A stretch of DNA of 64,000 nucleotides, from NCBI GenBank assembly GCA_000158155.1, contig DS999405.1, positions 58,883 to 122,882 on the forward strand. The letters run 5' to 3'. A program made the translations under genes and the position numbers. This document shows positions 55,402-64,000 of the stretch, piece after piece (position 1 is the stretch's first letter; each line of letters begins with the position of its first letter). The stretch comes from a gamma proteobacterium NOR5-3 (GTDB lineage: Bacteria > Pseudomonadota > Gammaproteobacteria > Pseudomonadales > Halieaceae). Under the pieces are notes generated by a model. The model was not told where the DNA came from. It made no database searches and saw only the letters and a program-made list of their open reading frames with translations.

Positions 55402-56168
55402 TTCATCCGCAGGCCATCGTTGAGCCTGGGGCGAAAGTCGCCGAGGGGGTCCATATCGGCCCCTGGTCCTATATTGGCGCCGAGGTGGAAATCGAGCACG
55501 GCTGTATAATCGAGCCGCATGTGGTGATCAAAGGCCCGACGAAAATTGGGGCCGGAAACCACATATACCAGTTTGCTTCCGTAGGAGAGGCAACGCCGGA
55601 CCTAAAGTACCGTGATGAGCCTACAAGCTTGATCATCGGTGAGCGCAACACCATCCGCGAAGGTGTCACAATTCATCGCGGGACTGTGCAGGATCGCGGT
55701 GAGACGGTGATTGGCAACGATAATTTGATCATGGCCTATGCGCATATCGGGCATGACAGCGTCATTGGCAATCACACGATTTTGGTCAACAACGTCGCCT
55801 TGGCGGGACACGTGTATGTCGACGATTGGGCCATTCTTAGCGGCTATACGCTGGTGCATCAGTTCTGCCGTATTGGCCAGCACAGTTTTAGTGGTATGCA
55901 AACGGCTATTGGCAAGGATGTCCCTGCCTACGTGACGGTTTCTGGTTCGCCAGCCGAAGCAAAGACTATCAATACCGAAGGCCTGCGCCGCCGGGGTTTT
56001 TCGGACTCCGCGGTTAGTCAGTTACGTCGCGCCTTCAAGATCCTCTATCGGCAGAACCTCACTCTGGATATAGCGATACAGCGTCTTGAGACTATGTTGA
56101 GCGACACGCCGGAGGTGAAAGTCCTCATTGATTCTATTCGCGCTTCCGAGCGCGGTATTGTTCGCTAA
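55398..56168 (+). CDS. lpxA: UDP-N-acetylglucosamine O-acyltransferase
   Basis: First step of lipid A synthesis. 256 residues of left-handed beta-helix starting [21 protein letters not shown], with catalytic His in [12 protein letters not shown] near 120, QMQ/H-type acyl-length region, and a C-terminal helical domain. Its ATG overlaps the fabZ stop, and its end overlaps the lpxB start. Confidence 0.97.
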   Translation: MIHPQAIVEPGAKVAEGVHIGPWSYIGAEVEIEHGCIIEPHVVIKGPTKIGAGNHIYQFASVGEATPDLKYRDEPTSLIIGERNTIREGVTIHRGTVQDRGETVIGNDNLIMAYAHIGHDSVIGNHTILVNNVALAGHVYVDDWAILSGYTLVHQFCRIGQHSFSGMQTAIGKDVPAYVTVSGSPAEAKTINTEGLRRRGFSDSAVSQLRRAFKILYRQNLTLDIAIQRLETMLSDTPEVKVLIDSIRASERGIVR

Positions 56169-57372
56169 CACCCTGAACGATTTCGACCCAGATTCACTCT
56201 CACGCCCGGGCGATATCCTGCGTATTGCCATGGTCGCCGGGGAGAGCTCCGGTGATCTGTTAGGTAGCCGGGTTATTCGCTCTTTGCACGCTCAGTTCCC
56301 GGACCGGGAGTTGGTGATCGAGGGTATCGGGGGTGAAGCGATGCAGGCCGAAGGTTTTCACAGTCTGTTCCCCATGGAACGCCTTGCGGTCATGGGTTTA
56401 ATCGAGCCTCTGGGACGGTTGCCGGAACTGCTGCGTATTCGTCGCGAGCTGTATACCCGCTGGAGCGAATCTCCTCCGGCCTTTTTTCTGGGTATTGATG
56501 CCCCGGATTTTAATCTGGGTCTGGCCCGGCGTTTACGTAAGGGCGGTCTGCGCACAGCGCAGTTGGTAAGCCCCACAGTGTGGGCGTGGCGCCAGGGGCG
56601 GGTGCACACCGTAGCTGATTCGGTGCATAGCCTGCTGTGTCTTTTTCCTTTTGAACCGCCTCTTTATGACCAGGTAGCGCTGTCCGCGACCTTTGTCGGA
56701 CATCCACTGGTGGCTGAGCTTCGGGACGCTCCCGACAAAGCGTCCGTGCGACGCGATTTGGGGATTGATGCCGATGCCGTTGTGGTGGCGCTGCTGCCGG
56801 GCAGTCGTGCCAGTGAAGTGGCGCAGCTGGGGCCCTGTCTCATTGAAGCGGGGCGACTGCTGCGCAGCCGGGATCCCCGGCGTCAGCTGCTCATGCCGGC
56901 GGCCAACGATGAACGCATGGAGCAGTGCAGTGAGCTTCTTCGGATCGCGGGGGCCGAATCTGAAGTGCGCCTCCTCAAACGTTGCTCCCGCGAGGCCATG
57001 ATCGCAGCAGACGTTGTGGTGCTTGCATCGGGAACAGCCACTCTGGAGGCTATGCTCCTTAAGCGCCCTATGGTGATCGCCTATCGCGTGGCTAAGACAT
57101 CCTGGGCACTTATGTCCCGACTCGCGGTGACGCCGTATGTGGGACTCCCGAATATTCTTGCCGGCGACGCTGTGGTACCCGAGTTGCTGCAGGACGCATT
57201 GACACCGGCTGCGCTTGCGCTGGAAGCCGAGATTCTACTGTCGCAGGGAAGCGAGCAGGTGGCTGCGTTACAACCGTCTTTGCGGGCGCTGGAACGCGAC
57301 TTCGACGCTGCGGTGGGTCAGGCGTTGGCAACATTACTCAGCCCCGAGAGTGCGTCTGATGCCGCTGAGTGA
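56158..57372 (+). CDS. lpxB: Lipid A disaccharide synthase
   Basis: GT19 glycosyltransferase joining two lipid A precursors. About 404 residues with [14 protein letters not shown] near the N-terminus, [39 protein letters not shown] near 140 and [11 protein letters not shown] near 208. The start is uncertain: TTG at 56158 (used here), just before the lpxA stop, or a TTG at 56128. The ATG at 56230 is too close to the core. Confidence 0.93.
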   Translation: MFANTLNDFDPDSLSRPGDILRIAMVAGESSGDLLGSRVIRSLHAQFPDRELVIEGIGGEAMQAEGFHSLFPMERLAVMGLIEPLGRLPELLRIRRELYTRWSESPPAFFLGIDAPDFNLGLARRLRKGGLRTAQLVSPTVWAWRQGRVHTVADSVHSLLCLFPFEPPLYDQVALSATFVGHPLVAELRDAPDKASVRRDLGIDADAVVVALLPGSRASEVAQLGPCLIEAGRLLRSRDPRRQLLMPAANDERMEQCSELLRIAGAESEVRLLKRCSREAMIAADVVVLASGTATLEAMLLKRPMVIAYRVAKTSWALMSRLAVTPYVGLPNILAGDAVVPELLQDALTPAALALEAEILLSQGSEQVAALQPSLRALERDFDAAVGQALATLLSPESASDAAE

Positions 57373-57973
57373 CTGGGAAGCCGCTTTGGGAGACCTGCCC
57401 GAAGAGGCCTGTATCGTTGGCGTCGATGAGGTGGGTCGTGGTCCTCTGGCCGGTGACGTAGTTGCCGCGGCGGTAGTGCTCAACAGTGCGGACCCCATAG
57501 ACGGTCTGGCGGATTCCAAAAAGCTCACTGCCAGGCGCCGGGAGGCATTGTCAGAGCAGCTACATCTGCGGGCTCACGGCGTTGCTCTGGGGCTTGCTAC
57601 CCCTGAAGAGATCGACGATCTTAATATACTGCAGGCCAGTTTACTGGCGATGTGGCGGGCGGTGGATGCACTGGGAATGACTCCCGATCTGGTATTGGTT
57701 GACGGGAGGCAGCTCCCGCGCTGGAATCATCCGAGCATTGCGGTGATCAAAGGTGACTCACGGGTTCCGCAGATAGCCGCGGCGTCTATCGTTGCCAAGG
57801 TGGCCCGGGATCGTTACATGTGCGAACAGCACCTGCGGTGGCCCATGTACGGCTTTGATGCTCACAAGGGCTATCCTACGGCCGCGCACCTGGCAGCGCT
57901 ACGGGAGCATGGCGTGAGCCCCCTGCATCGTCGCAGCTTTGCGCCCGTGCGTGCCGTGATGAAAGGAGTCTGA
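57359..57973 (+). CDS. rnhB: Ribonuclease HII
   Basis: Removes ribonucleotides from DNA. 204 residues with the [12 protein letters not shown] active-site loop at about 21-32 (Asp/Glu), [13 protein letters not shown], and VLVDGRQLP with the third acidic residue. The ATG at 57359 overlaps lpxB by 14 bp. dnaE follows after 3 bp. Confidence 0.97.
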   Translation: MPLSDWEAALGDLPEEACIVGVDEVGRGPLAGDVVAAAVVLNSADPIDGLADSKKLTARRREALSEQLHLRAHGVALGLATPEEIDDLNILQASLLAMWRAVDALGMTPDLVLVDGRQLPRWNHPSIAVIKGDSRVPQIAAASIVAKVARDRYMCEQHLRWPMYGFDAHKGYPTAAHLAALREHGVSPLHRRSFAPVRAVMKGV

Positions 57974-57976
57974 GGT

Positions 57977-60900
57977 TTGTCCGAATTTGTGCATCTACGC
58001 GTTCACAGTGAGTATTCGCTGAAGGACGGCCTTGTTCGAATCAAGAGTCTTGCGGCACGGGTTGCAGAGCTGGAAATGCCCGCCGTGGCAGTCACCGACG
58101 TGTGCAACTTTTACGGTCTTATAAAGTTCCACAAGGCCGCGGTCAGTGCCGGGGTAAAGCCTATTTTTGGTGCGGACGTTTGGGTGACTGACAGCTTAAA
58201 GAGTGACGATGCCTATCCTTTGTGTCTGCTCGTGATGAACCCTGAGGGCTATCTGAATCTTACCCGTCTGCTGTCGCGCGCGTATCGTGAGGGGCAGACG
58301 CTTGATGGTCCGCGGGTGCTCTGGGAGTGGTTAAGCGAAGCTGGAGAAGGTCTTCTGGCACTGTCCTGCGGCGCCGCCGGTGAAGTAGGGCAGGCGCTGG
58401 TGAACGAAAAGATGGATCTGGCCAGGCAGCGTATGGAGCGCTGCCTGGCGGTATTCCCCGGTCGTTTCTATCTGGAGTTACATCGCACGGGGCGTGTGGG
58501 TGACGAGGAACACGTGCATGCCGCGCTGGATCTTGCCACACAGTTCAACTGCCCGGTGGTTGCTACCAATGACGTACGTTTTATTGACGCGAGCGAATTC
58601 GAGGCGCATGAAGCGCGGGTGTGTATCGCGGAGAGTCGCGTGTTGGATGACCCCCGTCGCCAGCGTCGTTACAGCCAAGAGCAATACCTGCGTTCCAGCG
58701 AGGAGATGCAGGAACTGTTTGAAGATATCCCGGAAGCATTGGAGAACACCCTGGCGATCGCCAGACGTTGCTCCATGGAGATGGAGCTTGGCCGGGTGTG
58801 TTTGCCGGAGTATCCCGTTCCCGATGGAATGACCATGGATACGTTCTTTCGAGAGAGCGCGCACCGGGGTTTGGATGAGCGCTTGCAAACACTGCAGATC
58901 CATCGTCGTGAAAATGCACAGGCGCTTGAGCGGGAGTACCGGGAGCGTCTGGACTTTGAGCTCGACACGATTATTGCCATGGGGTTCCCCGGCTACTTCC
59001 TCATCGTTATGGATTTCATCCGCTGGGCCAAGGAGCACGGTATTCCCGTGGGTCCGGGTCGAGGTTCGGGCGCCGGTTCACTGGTGGCGTACTCATTGTC
59101 GATCACGGATCTTGATCCCATTGAATATGAGCTGCTGTTTGAGCGGTTTCTGAATCCTGAGCGGGTGTCCATGCCTGACTTTGATGTCGACTTTTGTATG
59201 GAACGTCGGGACGAGGTGATCGATTACGTTGCCGACCTGTACGGCCGAGAGGCAGTGTCCCAGATTATTACCTTTGGAACCCTGGCGGCCAAGGCGGTGG
59301 TTCGCGACGTGGCGCGGGTGCAGGGCAAGTCCTACGGTCTTGGGGATCGCCTGTCCAAAATGATTCCTTTTGAAGTGGGGATGACCCTCCAAAAAGCGAT
59401 TGAGCAGGAGGAGAGTCTCCAGCAGTTTCTGCGCGACGATGGCGAAGCTCAGGAAATCTGGGACATGGCTGTTCAACTCGAGGGCATAACCCGCAACGTG
59501 GGCAAGCACGCCGGTGGTGTTGTCATCGCACCTTCAGAGCTTACGGATTTCTCCGCGCTTTACTGTGATGGTGAGGGCGCCGGACTGGTCACCCAGTTTG
59601 ATAAGAATGATGTGGAAGATGCGGGGCTTGTGAAGTTCGATTTTCTGGGCCTGCGTACGCTCACGATTATTGACTGGGCCCAGGGCATGATTAACGAGAT
59701 TCGAGCCCGGCAGGATGAGCCGCCTCTGGATATCAATCAGATCCCCCTGGATGATCACGCGTCCTTTGAGCTACTGCGTTCGGCAGAGACCACCGCGGTT
59801 TTTCAGCTCGAATCCCGAGGTATGAAAGAGCTTATTGCACGGCTCAGACCTGATTGTTTTGAAGACATTATCGCGCTGGTAGCCCTGTATCGGCCGGGGC
59901 CCCTGCAGTCAGGCATGGTGGACAACTTTATTGATCGCAAGCACGGCCGGGAGAAAGTGTCCTATCCGGATGCGGAATATCAGCACGAACTTTTAAAGCC
60001 GGTGCTGGAGCCCACCTACGGCATTATTCTGTATCAGGAACAGGTGATGCAGATCGCGCAGATACTTGCCGGATACACCCTAGGTGGCGCGGATCTTTTA
60101 CGCCGGGCTATGGGTAAAAAGAAACCCGAGGAGATGGCCAAACAGCGTTCGGTGTTTGCGGCGGGTGCGGCGGCGAAAGGTGTTGATGCCGACCTGGCGA
60201 CCAAGCTGTTTGATCTGGTGGAGAAATTCGCCGGCTACGGTTTTAACAAATCGCATTCCGCAGCCTATGCCCTGGTGTCCTATCAGACGGCATGGTTAAA
60301 GAGCCATTACCCCGCTGCATTTATGGCGGCGGTGATGAGTTCCGAATTGGATAATACCGACAAAATTGTCGTGTTTATCGAAGAATGTCGCCGCATGGGT
60401 CTCACCGTGCGTCTACCGGACGTGAATGAAGGACGGTACATGTTTACCGTCAGCGAGGCGGGTGAGATCGTCTACGGCCTGGGTGCGATCAAGGGTCTGG
60501 GTGAGGGGCCGGTCTCGGGTCTGTTGGAGAGTCGCGAAGAGCACGGACCTTTTCATGACCTGTTTGATTTCTGCGCCAGGACGGATCCCAGAAAACTGAA
60601 TCGCAAGGCTTTGGAAGCTCTGGTGCGCAGTGGGGCTTTTGATTCATTGGGCACAGATCGTTGGATATTGCTGGCAGGGATTGATGATGCGCTGCGCGCC
60701 GCGGAGCAGAACGCCGCGAACCGTGATGCAGGCATGGTGGATCTTTTTGGGGAAACCGTTCAGGCCAGCCGGGAGCAGGGCGACCCCTATGCGGAACTGC
60801 GACATATCCGTCCCTGGACTGATCGTGAGCGACTTCAGGGAGAGCGCGATACGCTTGGCCTGTATGTCACAGGCCATCCCATAGACAGCTGTGAGGACGA

Positions 60901-61483
60901 GATACGACGCTTCGTGCCTCAGCGTTTGGCGGATCTGCGCCCAGATAACCGCGGCAACTGCCGTGTAGCGGGCTTGATTTTGAGCATGCGAGCCATGAAG
61001 AGTGCCCGGGGTTCCATGGCGGTCTTTGTCCTGGATGATCGCAGTGCACGACTGGAGGCTACGGCGTATTCAGAGGTGTATCAGCAATACCGCGAGTTGC
61101 TGGTCAAGGATCAGATTGTGATTGCGGAGGGTCGTCTCTCTCAGGATGATCGCAGCGGCGCCACGGTGATGCGGGTGTCGGCTTTGTACAGCCTTGCCGA
61201 AGAACGCGAAAGGTTGGCGTCGGGTCTTACGCTCCACGTGGATGCATCGGAGGTGAACGACCGTTTTCGGGAGTTTCTTCGCGAGCTATTATCCAGAGCG
61301 CCCGGCCAGTGCCCCGTACGGTTACGTTATCACCAGGGTCGGCAGAGTGCGTCGTTGCTATTGGGGCAGCGCTGGCGTGTGTCACCCAGCGAAGAGTTGC
61401 TGGAAGAATTGCGCCGGGAACTGGGGGGCGACCGGGTTAAGCTCGCTTTTGATCAAAAACACAGCATAGGAGAAACACATTGA
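57977..61483 (+). CDS. dnaE: DNA polymerase III alpha subunit
   Basis: Replicative DNA polymerase. 1168 residues: PHP domain (FVHLRVHSEYSLKDGL at 4-19), palm with the two catalytic Asp in MPDFDVDFCMERRDEVIDY near 399-417, third Asp in VKFDFLGLRTL near 555, and FNKSHSAAYALVSYQTAWL near 755. Helix-hairpin-helix, clamp-binding and OB regions occupy the C-terminal third. TTG start gives MSEFVHLRVH, aligned with the E. coli N-terminus. accA, often next in related genomes, is not here. Confidence 0.98.
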   Translation: MSEFVHLRVHSEYSLKDGLVRIKSLAARVAELEMPAVAVTDVCNFYGLIKFHKAAVSAGVKPIFGADVWVTDSLKSDDAYPLCLLVMNPEGYLNLTRLLSRAYREGQTLDGPRVLWEWLSEAGEGLLALSCGAAGEVGQALVNEKMDLARQRMERCLAVFPGRFYLELHRTGRVGDEEHVHAALDLATQFNCPVVATNDVRFIDASEFEAHEARVCIAESRVLDDPRRQRRYSQEQYLRSSEEMQELFEDIPEALENTLAIARRCSMEMELGRVCLPEYPVPDGMTMDTFFRESAHRGLDERLQTLQIHRRENAQALEREYRERLDFELDTIIAMGFPGYFLIVMDFIRWAKEHGIPVGPGRGSGAGSLVAYSLSITDLDPIEYELLFERFLNPERVSMPDFDVDFCMERRDEVIDYVADLYGREAVSQIITFGTLAAKAVVRDVARVQGKSYGLGDRLSKMIPFEVGMTLQKAIEQEESLQQFLRDDGEAQEIWDMAVQLEGITRNVGKHAGGVVIAPSELTDFSALYCDGEGAGLVTQFDKNDVEDAGLVKFDFLGLRTLTIIDWAQGMINEIRARQDEPPLDINQIPLDDHASFELLRSAETTAVFQLESRGMKELIARLRPDCFEDIIALVALYRPGPLQSGMVDNFIDRKHGREKVSYPDAEYQHELLKPVLEPTYGIILYQEQVMQIAQILAGYTLGGADLLRRAMGKKKPEEMAKQRSVFAAGAAAKGVDADLATKLFDLVEKFAGYGFNKSHSAAYALVSYQTAWLKSHYPAAFMAAVMSSELDNTDKIVVFIEECRRMGLTVRLPDVNEGRYMFTVSEAGEIVYGLGAIKGLGEGPVSGLLESREEHGPFHDLFDFCARTDPRKLNRKALEALVRSGAFDSLGTDRWILLAGIDDALRAAEQNAANRDAGMVDLFGETVQASREQGDPYAELRHIRPWTDRERLQGERDTLGLYVTGHPIDSCEDEIRRFVPQRLADLRPDNRGNCRVAGLILSMRAMKSARGSMAVFVLDDRSARLEATAYSEVYQQYRELLVKDQIVIAEGRLSQDDRSGATVMRVSALYSLAEERERLASGLTLHVDASEVNDRFREFLRELLSRAPGQCPVRLRYHQGRQSASLLLGQRWRVSPSEELLEELRRELGGDRVKLAFDQKHSIGETH

Positions 61484-61800
61484 GCCATACCGATGAGCCG
61501 TCAGATCTTGTCCCGGAAGGCGTTCGCGCAGATATTGAGGCAGCTGTATTCAGGCGCCTGCTGGAGCATTTAGATGCAAACAAGCAGGCACAGAATATCG
61601 ACCTCATGAATCTTGCTGGTTTTTGTCGTAACTGTTTATCCAAGTGGTATGTGACTGCGGCCGAAGAGAAGGGCGTCAGCGTGGACTATGAGGCTGCGCG
61701 GGAACGTGTCTACGGCATGCCTTATGCGCAATGGAAGTCGATGCACCAAAGGGAAGCTAGTCCGGAGCAGCTGGCGCAGTTTCAATCGCAACAGAAGTAA
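61480..61800 (+). CDS. DUF1244 domain-containing protein
   Basis: Small uncharacterised cytoplasmic protein (106 residues) with the hallmark NLAGFCRNCLSKWY motif at about 46-59 and YGMPYAQWKSMHQ further on. TTG start overlapping the dnaE stop, with AGGAGA at ideal spacing. The CRNC pair could bind a metal, but no function is established. Confidence 0.88.
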   Translation: MSHTDEPSDLVPEGVRADIEAAVFRRLLEHLDANKQAQNIDLMNLAGFCRNCLSKWYVTAAEEKGVSVDYEAARERVYGMPYAQWKSMHQREASPEQLAQFQSQQK

Positions 61801-61875
61801 GCATCAGCAGGTTCTGCAGATTCCGAACACGATGTAGTCACACTGCACTAAAACTTAATAAGAAAGGAGAGGTTT

Positions 61876-63408
61876 ATGTACAGGTCTGCGAGGATTCGCG
61901 CCTTATTGGGAGTCGCTGCCCTATGGGGCTTTGCGAGCGCTAGTCAGGCAGCGGAGCAGCCGAATATTCTGGTCATTTGGGGCGATGATATTGGCATTAC
62001 CAATATCAGTGCCTACGGTGACGGCATCATGGGATACCGAACCCCGAATATCGATCGCATCGCCGATGAGGGCGTGCGCTTTACCGATTACTACGGTGAT
62101 CAGAGCTGTACCGCGGGACGCTCCAGCTTTATTACCGGTCAGTCACCGCTGCGTACGGGATTGTCCAAGGTTGGGCAGCCCGGCGCTACGCTGGGACTGC
62201 AGGACCGCGACATTACTATCGCTGAAGTATTGAAGACCAAGGGCTATGCCACCGGTCAGTTTGGTAAAAATCATTTAGGCGATAAAGATGAGTTTTTGCC
62301 TACGAACCACGGCTTTGATGAATTTTTTGGCAACCTTTATCACTTAAATGCAGAGGAAGAGCCAGAAGACGAGGACTACCCGGAGCAGGAGTGGTTCAAG
62401 CAGCGTTTCAGCCCTCGAGGCGTGATTCGCTCCTACGTCGATGGACGTATCGAAGATACCGGGCCGCTCACGCGTAAGCGTATGGAAACCGCTGACGAGG
62501 AGTTTGTGGGTGCAGCACGTAACTTTATCGACCGCAGTGTTGCCGATGACAAGCCGTTTTTTGTCTGGGTAAATACCACCGGCATGCATTTCAGGACGCA
62601 TCGTGCCGACAAGCATAAAGGTAAGTCGGGACAGGGCTTTTACAACGATGTCATGGTTGCTCATGACGAGTTGGTGGGCTCGTTGCTGGATCAGCTGGAT
62701 ACTCTTGGCATAGCAGAAAACACCATTGTCATGTATTCAACGGACAATGGCGTGCATTACAACACCTGGCCCGACGCAGGCATTACGCCGTTTAGAAGCG
62801 AGAAAAACTCCAACTGGGAGGGCGCGTATCGCGTGCCTGCGATGGTTCGATGGCCTAAAGAAATACCGGCGGGACAGGTATCGACAGAAATCATGTCGCA
62901 TCTGGACTGGATGCCTACTTTGGCTGCCGCAGCAGGAGAGGCTGATCTGAAAGAGCGCCTGCTCAAAGGCGCGCGCATTGGTAGTAAAACGGCGACGCTG
63001 CACCTGGATGGCTATAACTTCTTACCGTATTTAACTGGAGACGAAGAGCAGGGCCCGCGAAAGAGCTTTATTTATATCAATGATATCGGAGCACCGGTGG
63101 CCGTTCGCTTTGGCGACTGGAAGTCGGTCTATGCTGAAAACCGCGCAAAAACCCTGGCGCTTTGGGCGGAGCCCTTTGTAACGCTGCGGCTGCCTAAGTT
63201 GTTCCATCTTCGTCGCGATCCTTATGAGCGTGCGGATCACAATTCCAACACCTATTGGGACTGGTACGTCGATAAAGCGGCACAGATGTATATGGGGGGC
63301 GCAGTCATGCAGCAGTTCCTCATGACCTTTGAGAAGTATCCGCCCAGTCAGCGACCGGACTCCTGGTCCATTGATAAACTCACAGACATGTACCTGAAGT
63401 TTGAATAG
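61876..63408 (+). CDS. Secreted arylsulfatase family protein (Cys-type)
   Basis: Sulfate ester hydrolase of the S1 family, likely periplasmic. Signal peptide (LLGVAALWGFASASQA), calcium-site ILVIWGDDIG near 31-40, and the sulfatase signature CTAGRSSFITG at 78-88, whose Cys would become formylglycine. GKNHLGDKDEFLPTNHGFDEFFG near 130-155 and YSTDNGVHYNTWPD near 286 complete the metal site. 510 residues. Preceded by GGAGAGG at a good distance from the ATG; ends at a strong terminator. No maturase or sulfate transporter gene is visible nearby. Substrate unknown. Confidence 0.92.
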   Translation: MYRSARIRALLGVAALWGFASASQAAEQPNILVIWGDDIGITNISAYGDGIMGYRTPNIDRIADEGVRFTDYYGDQSCTAGRSSFITGQSPLRTGLSKVGQPGATLGLQDRDITIAEVLKTKGYATGQFGKNHLGDKDEFLPTNHGFDEFFGNLYHLNAEEEPEDEDYPEQEWFKQRFSPRGVIRSYVDGRIEDTGPLTRKRMETADEEFVGAARNFIDRSVADDKPFFVWVNTTGMHFRTHRADKHKGKSGQGFYNDVMVAHDELVGSLLDQLDTLGIAENTIVMYSTDNGVHYNTWPDAGITPFRSEKNSNWEGAYRVPAMVRWPKEIPAGQVSTEIMSHLDWMPTLAAAAGEADLKERLLKGARIGSKTATLHLDGYNFLPYLTGDEEQGPRKSFIYINDIGAPVAVRFGDWKSVYAENRAKTLALWAEPFVTLRLPKLFHLRRDPYERADHNSNTYWDWYVDKAAQMYMGGAVMQQFLMTFEKYPPSQRPDSWSIDKLTDMYLKFE

Positions 63409-63412
63409 CTAG

Positions 63413-63445
63413 AAAAAAACCGCGCCAAGAGGCGCGGTTTTTTTT
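63413..63445. terminator. Bidirectional intrinsic terminator
   Basis: A CCGCGCC/GGCGCGG stem with AAGA loop is flanked by seven A on the left and eight T on the right, so it forms a proper terminator in both directions. It lies 4 bp after the sulfatase stop and 16 bp after the stop of the convergent RND permease gene. Confidence 0.93.
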
Positions 63446-63461
63446 AGTCAGCCTGAATCGT

Positions 63462-64000
63462 TCAGGGTGTGCTCTCACTCACCGCCGGCGTGTTGCCACC
63501 GGGCCAGAAGCGTTGCCGCGCGGTGCGCATGCCTCGTCTCACGTCTTCGCCAATCAGATATAGAGAGGGCACGAGAAGCAGCGTCACAAACAGCGCAAAG
63601 AGCACGCCAAAGGACAGCGAGAGTACCGCAGGCTTGAGAAACTGTGCGTTGGTGCTTCGCTCAGCCATGATGGGTATGAGGCCCACAAAGGTAGTTACCG
63701 TGGTCAGCAGGATCGGTCTGAAGCGATTTACGCCGGCATCGACAACGGCATCGAAACTGCTTTTTCCCTGATCCCGAAGTCGCCCGATGTAATCCACTAG
63801 TACCAGGTTGTCATTGACGACGACCCCGGCTGCCGCTCCGATCCCGAAATAGGAGAACAATGCCAGAGGTGTGGCAAAGATCAGGTGTCCGAATATGGCG
63901 CCCATAAAGCCAAAGGGGATCGCGGTCATGATCAGTAAGGGGAGCCAGTAGGATCGAAACGCAATGGCAATGAGCGCGTACATCGCAAACAAGGCGATGG
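63462..64000 (-). CDS. RND efflux permease, C-terminal part (5' end outside window)
   Basis: Last roughly 179 residues of an AcrB/HAE-type RND transporter permease, truncated by the right edge of the window. The final transmembrane helices are clear: IAIAFRSYWLPLLIMTAIPFG, GAAAGVVVNDNLVLVDYI with the conserved VVND region, RFRPILLTTVTTFVGLIPI, and LSFGVLFALFVTLLLVPSLY. A short cytoplasmic tail follows. Substrate class cannot be told from this fragment. Confidence 0.9.
   Translation of the reverse strand, partial: IALFAMYALIAIAFRSYWLPLLIMTAIPFGFMGAIFGHLIFATPLALFSYFGIGAAAGVVVNDNLVLVDYIGRLRDQGKSSFDAVVDAGVNRFRPILLTTVTTFVGLIPIMAERSTNAQFLKPAVLSLSFGVLFALFVTLLLVPSLYLIGEDVRRGMRTARQRFWPGGNTPAVSESTP

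Overview
The window looks like a chromosomal core region of a marine gammaproteobacterium. Protein sequences and gene order (map/glnD/dapCDE facing rpsB-tsf-pyrH-frr-uppS-cdsA-dxr-rseP-bamA-skp-lpxD-fabZ-lpxA-lpxB-rnhB-dnaE; metG facing mrp-dcd; purMN facing DUF2066-PerM-hda) match the Pseudomonas/Cellvibrionales pattern. By recall the proteins read most like the NOR5/OM60 group (Halieaceae, e.g. Congregibacter-like). That placement is an inference, not a computed result. Gene density is very high, with many 4-bp ATGA/TTGA overlaps. I see no rRNA, tRNA, CRISPR array, insertion sequence, prophage or replication origin, and no gene-free stretch longer than 300 bases.

Layout. 1-1966 (minus): start of an rnfABC operon (RnfC cut by the window edge). 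2127-5704: metG diverging from mrp-dcd. 5705-11175: purM-purN-DUF3108 (minus) diverging from DUF2066-AI-2E/PerM-hda (plus). 11193-16401: an Lrp-type regulator diverging from a fused indolepyruvate ferredoxin oxidoreductase and a Leu/Phe-type amino-acid dehydrogenase, probably an amino-acid catabolic unit. 16416-18479: a queuosine-precursor-transporter-like membrane protein and an SDR, diverging from an atypical 6-pyruvoyl-tetrahydropterin-synthase-fold protein. 18574-25027: quinone oxidoreductase, TlpA-like lipoprotein, YihY, WrbA, DUF2069, SppA and MscS. 25137-29188 (minus): an MCE-type lipid ABC transporter (MlaE-, MlaF-, MlaD- and PqiC-like) preceded by a DUF3806 protein. 29361-34932: dapA-bamC-MBL hydrolase, then an uncharacterised nucleotide-cyclase-like gene overlapping rsmJ, then an SDR. 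34929-42844 (minus): map-glnD-dapC-nth-ArsC-like-dapD-dapE. 43139-61800: the long translation/isoprenoid/envelope/lipid A/replication cluster. 61876-64000: a Cys-type sulfatase and the 3' end of an RND efflux permease, sharing a bidirectional terminator.

Functional themes. Lysine/peptidoglycan precursor supply (dapA, dapC, dapD, dapE), undecaprenyl lipid carrier (dxr, uppS), phospholipid (cdsA), lipid A (lpxD, fabZ, lpxA, lpxB), outer-membrane protein assembly (bamA, bamC, skp, rseP) and lipid trafficking (MCE operon) are concentrated here, so the window is largely an envelope-biogenesis neighbourhood. Rnf and the indolepyruvate oxidoreductase both use ferredoxin and could be linked through that pool.

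Most unusual items: (1) a PTPS-fold protein that lacks the catalytic Cys and His but carries an ExxHGH motif; (2) an undescribed class III nucleotide-cyclase-like protein coupled to rsmJ; (3) a predicted leaderless transcript from a perfect extended -10; (4) a telomere-like TTAACCC heptamer repeat next to the mscS ribosome binding site; (5) repeated use of TTG start codons in the bamA-dnaE operon; (6) an endonuclease III with non-canonical iron-sulfur cysteine spacing. No clearly new multi-gene defence or mobile system is visible.
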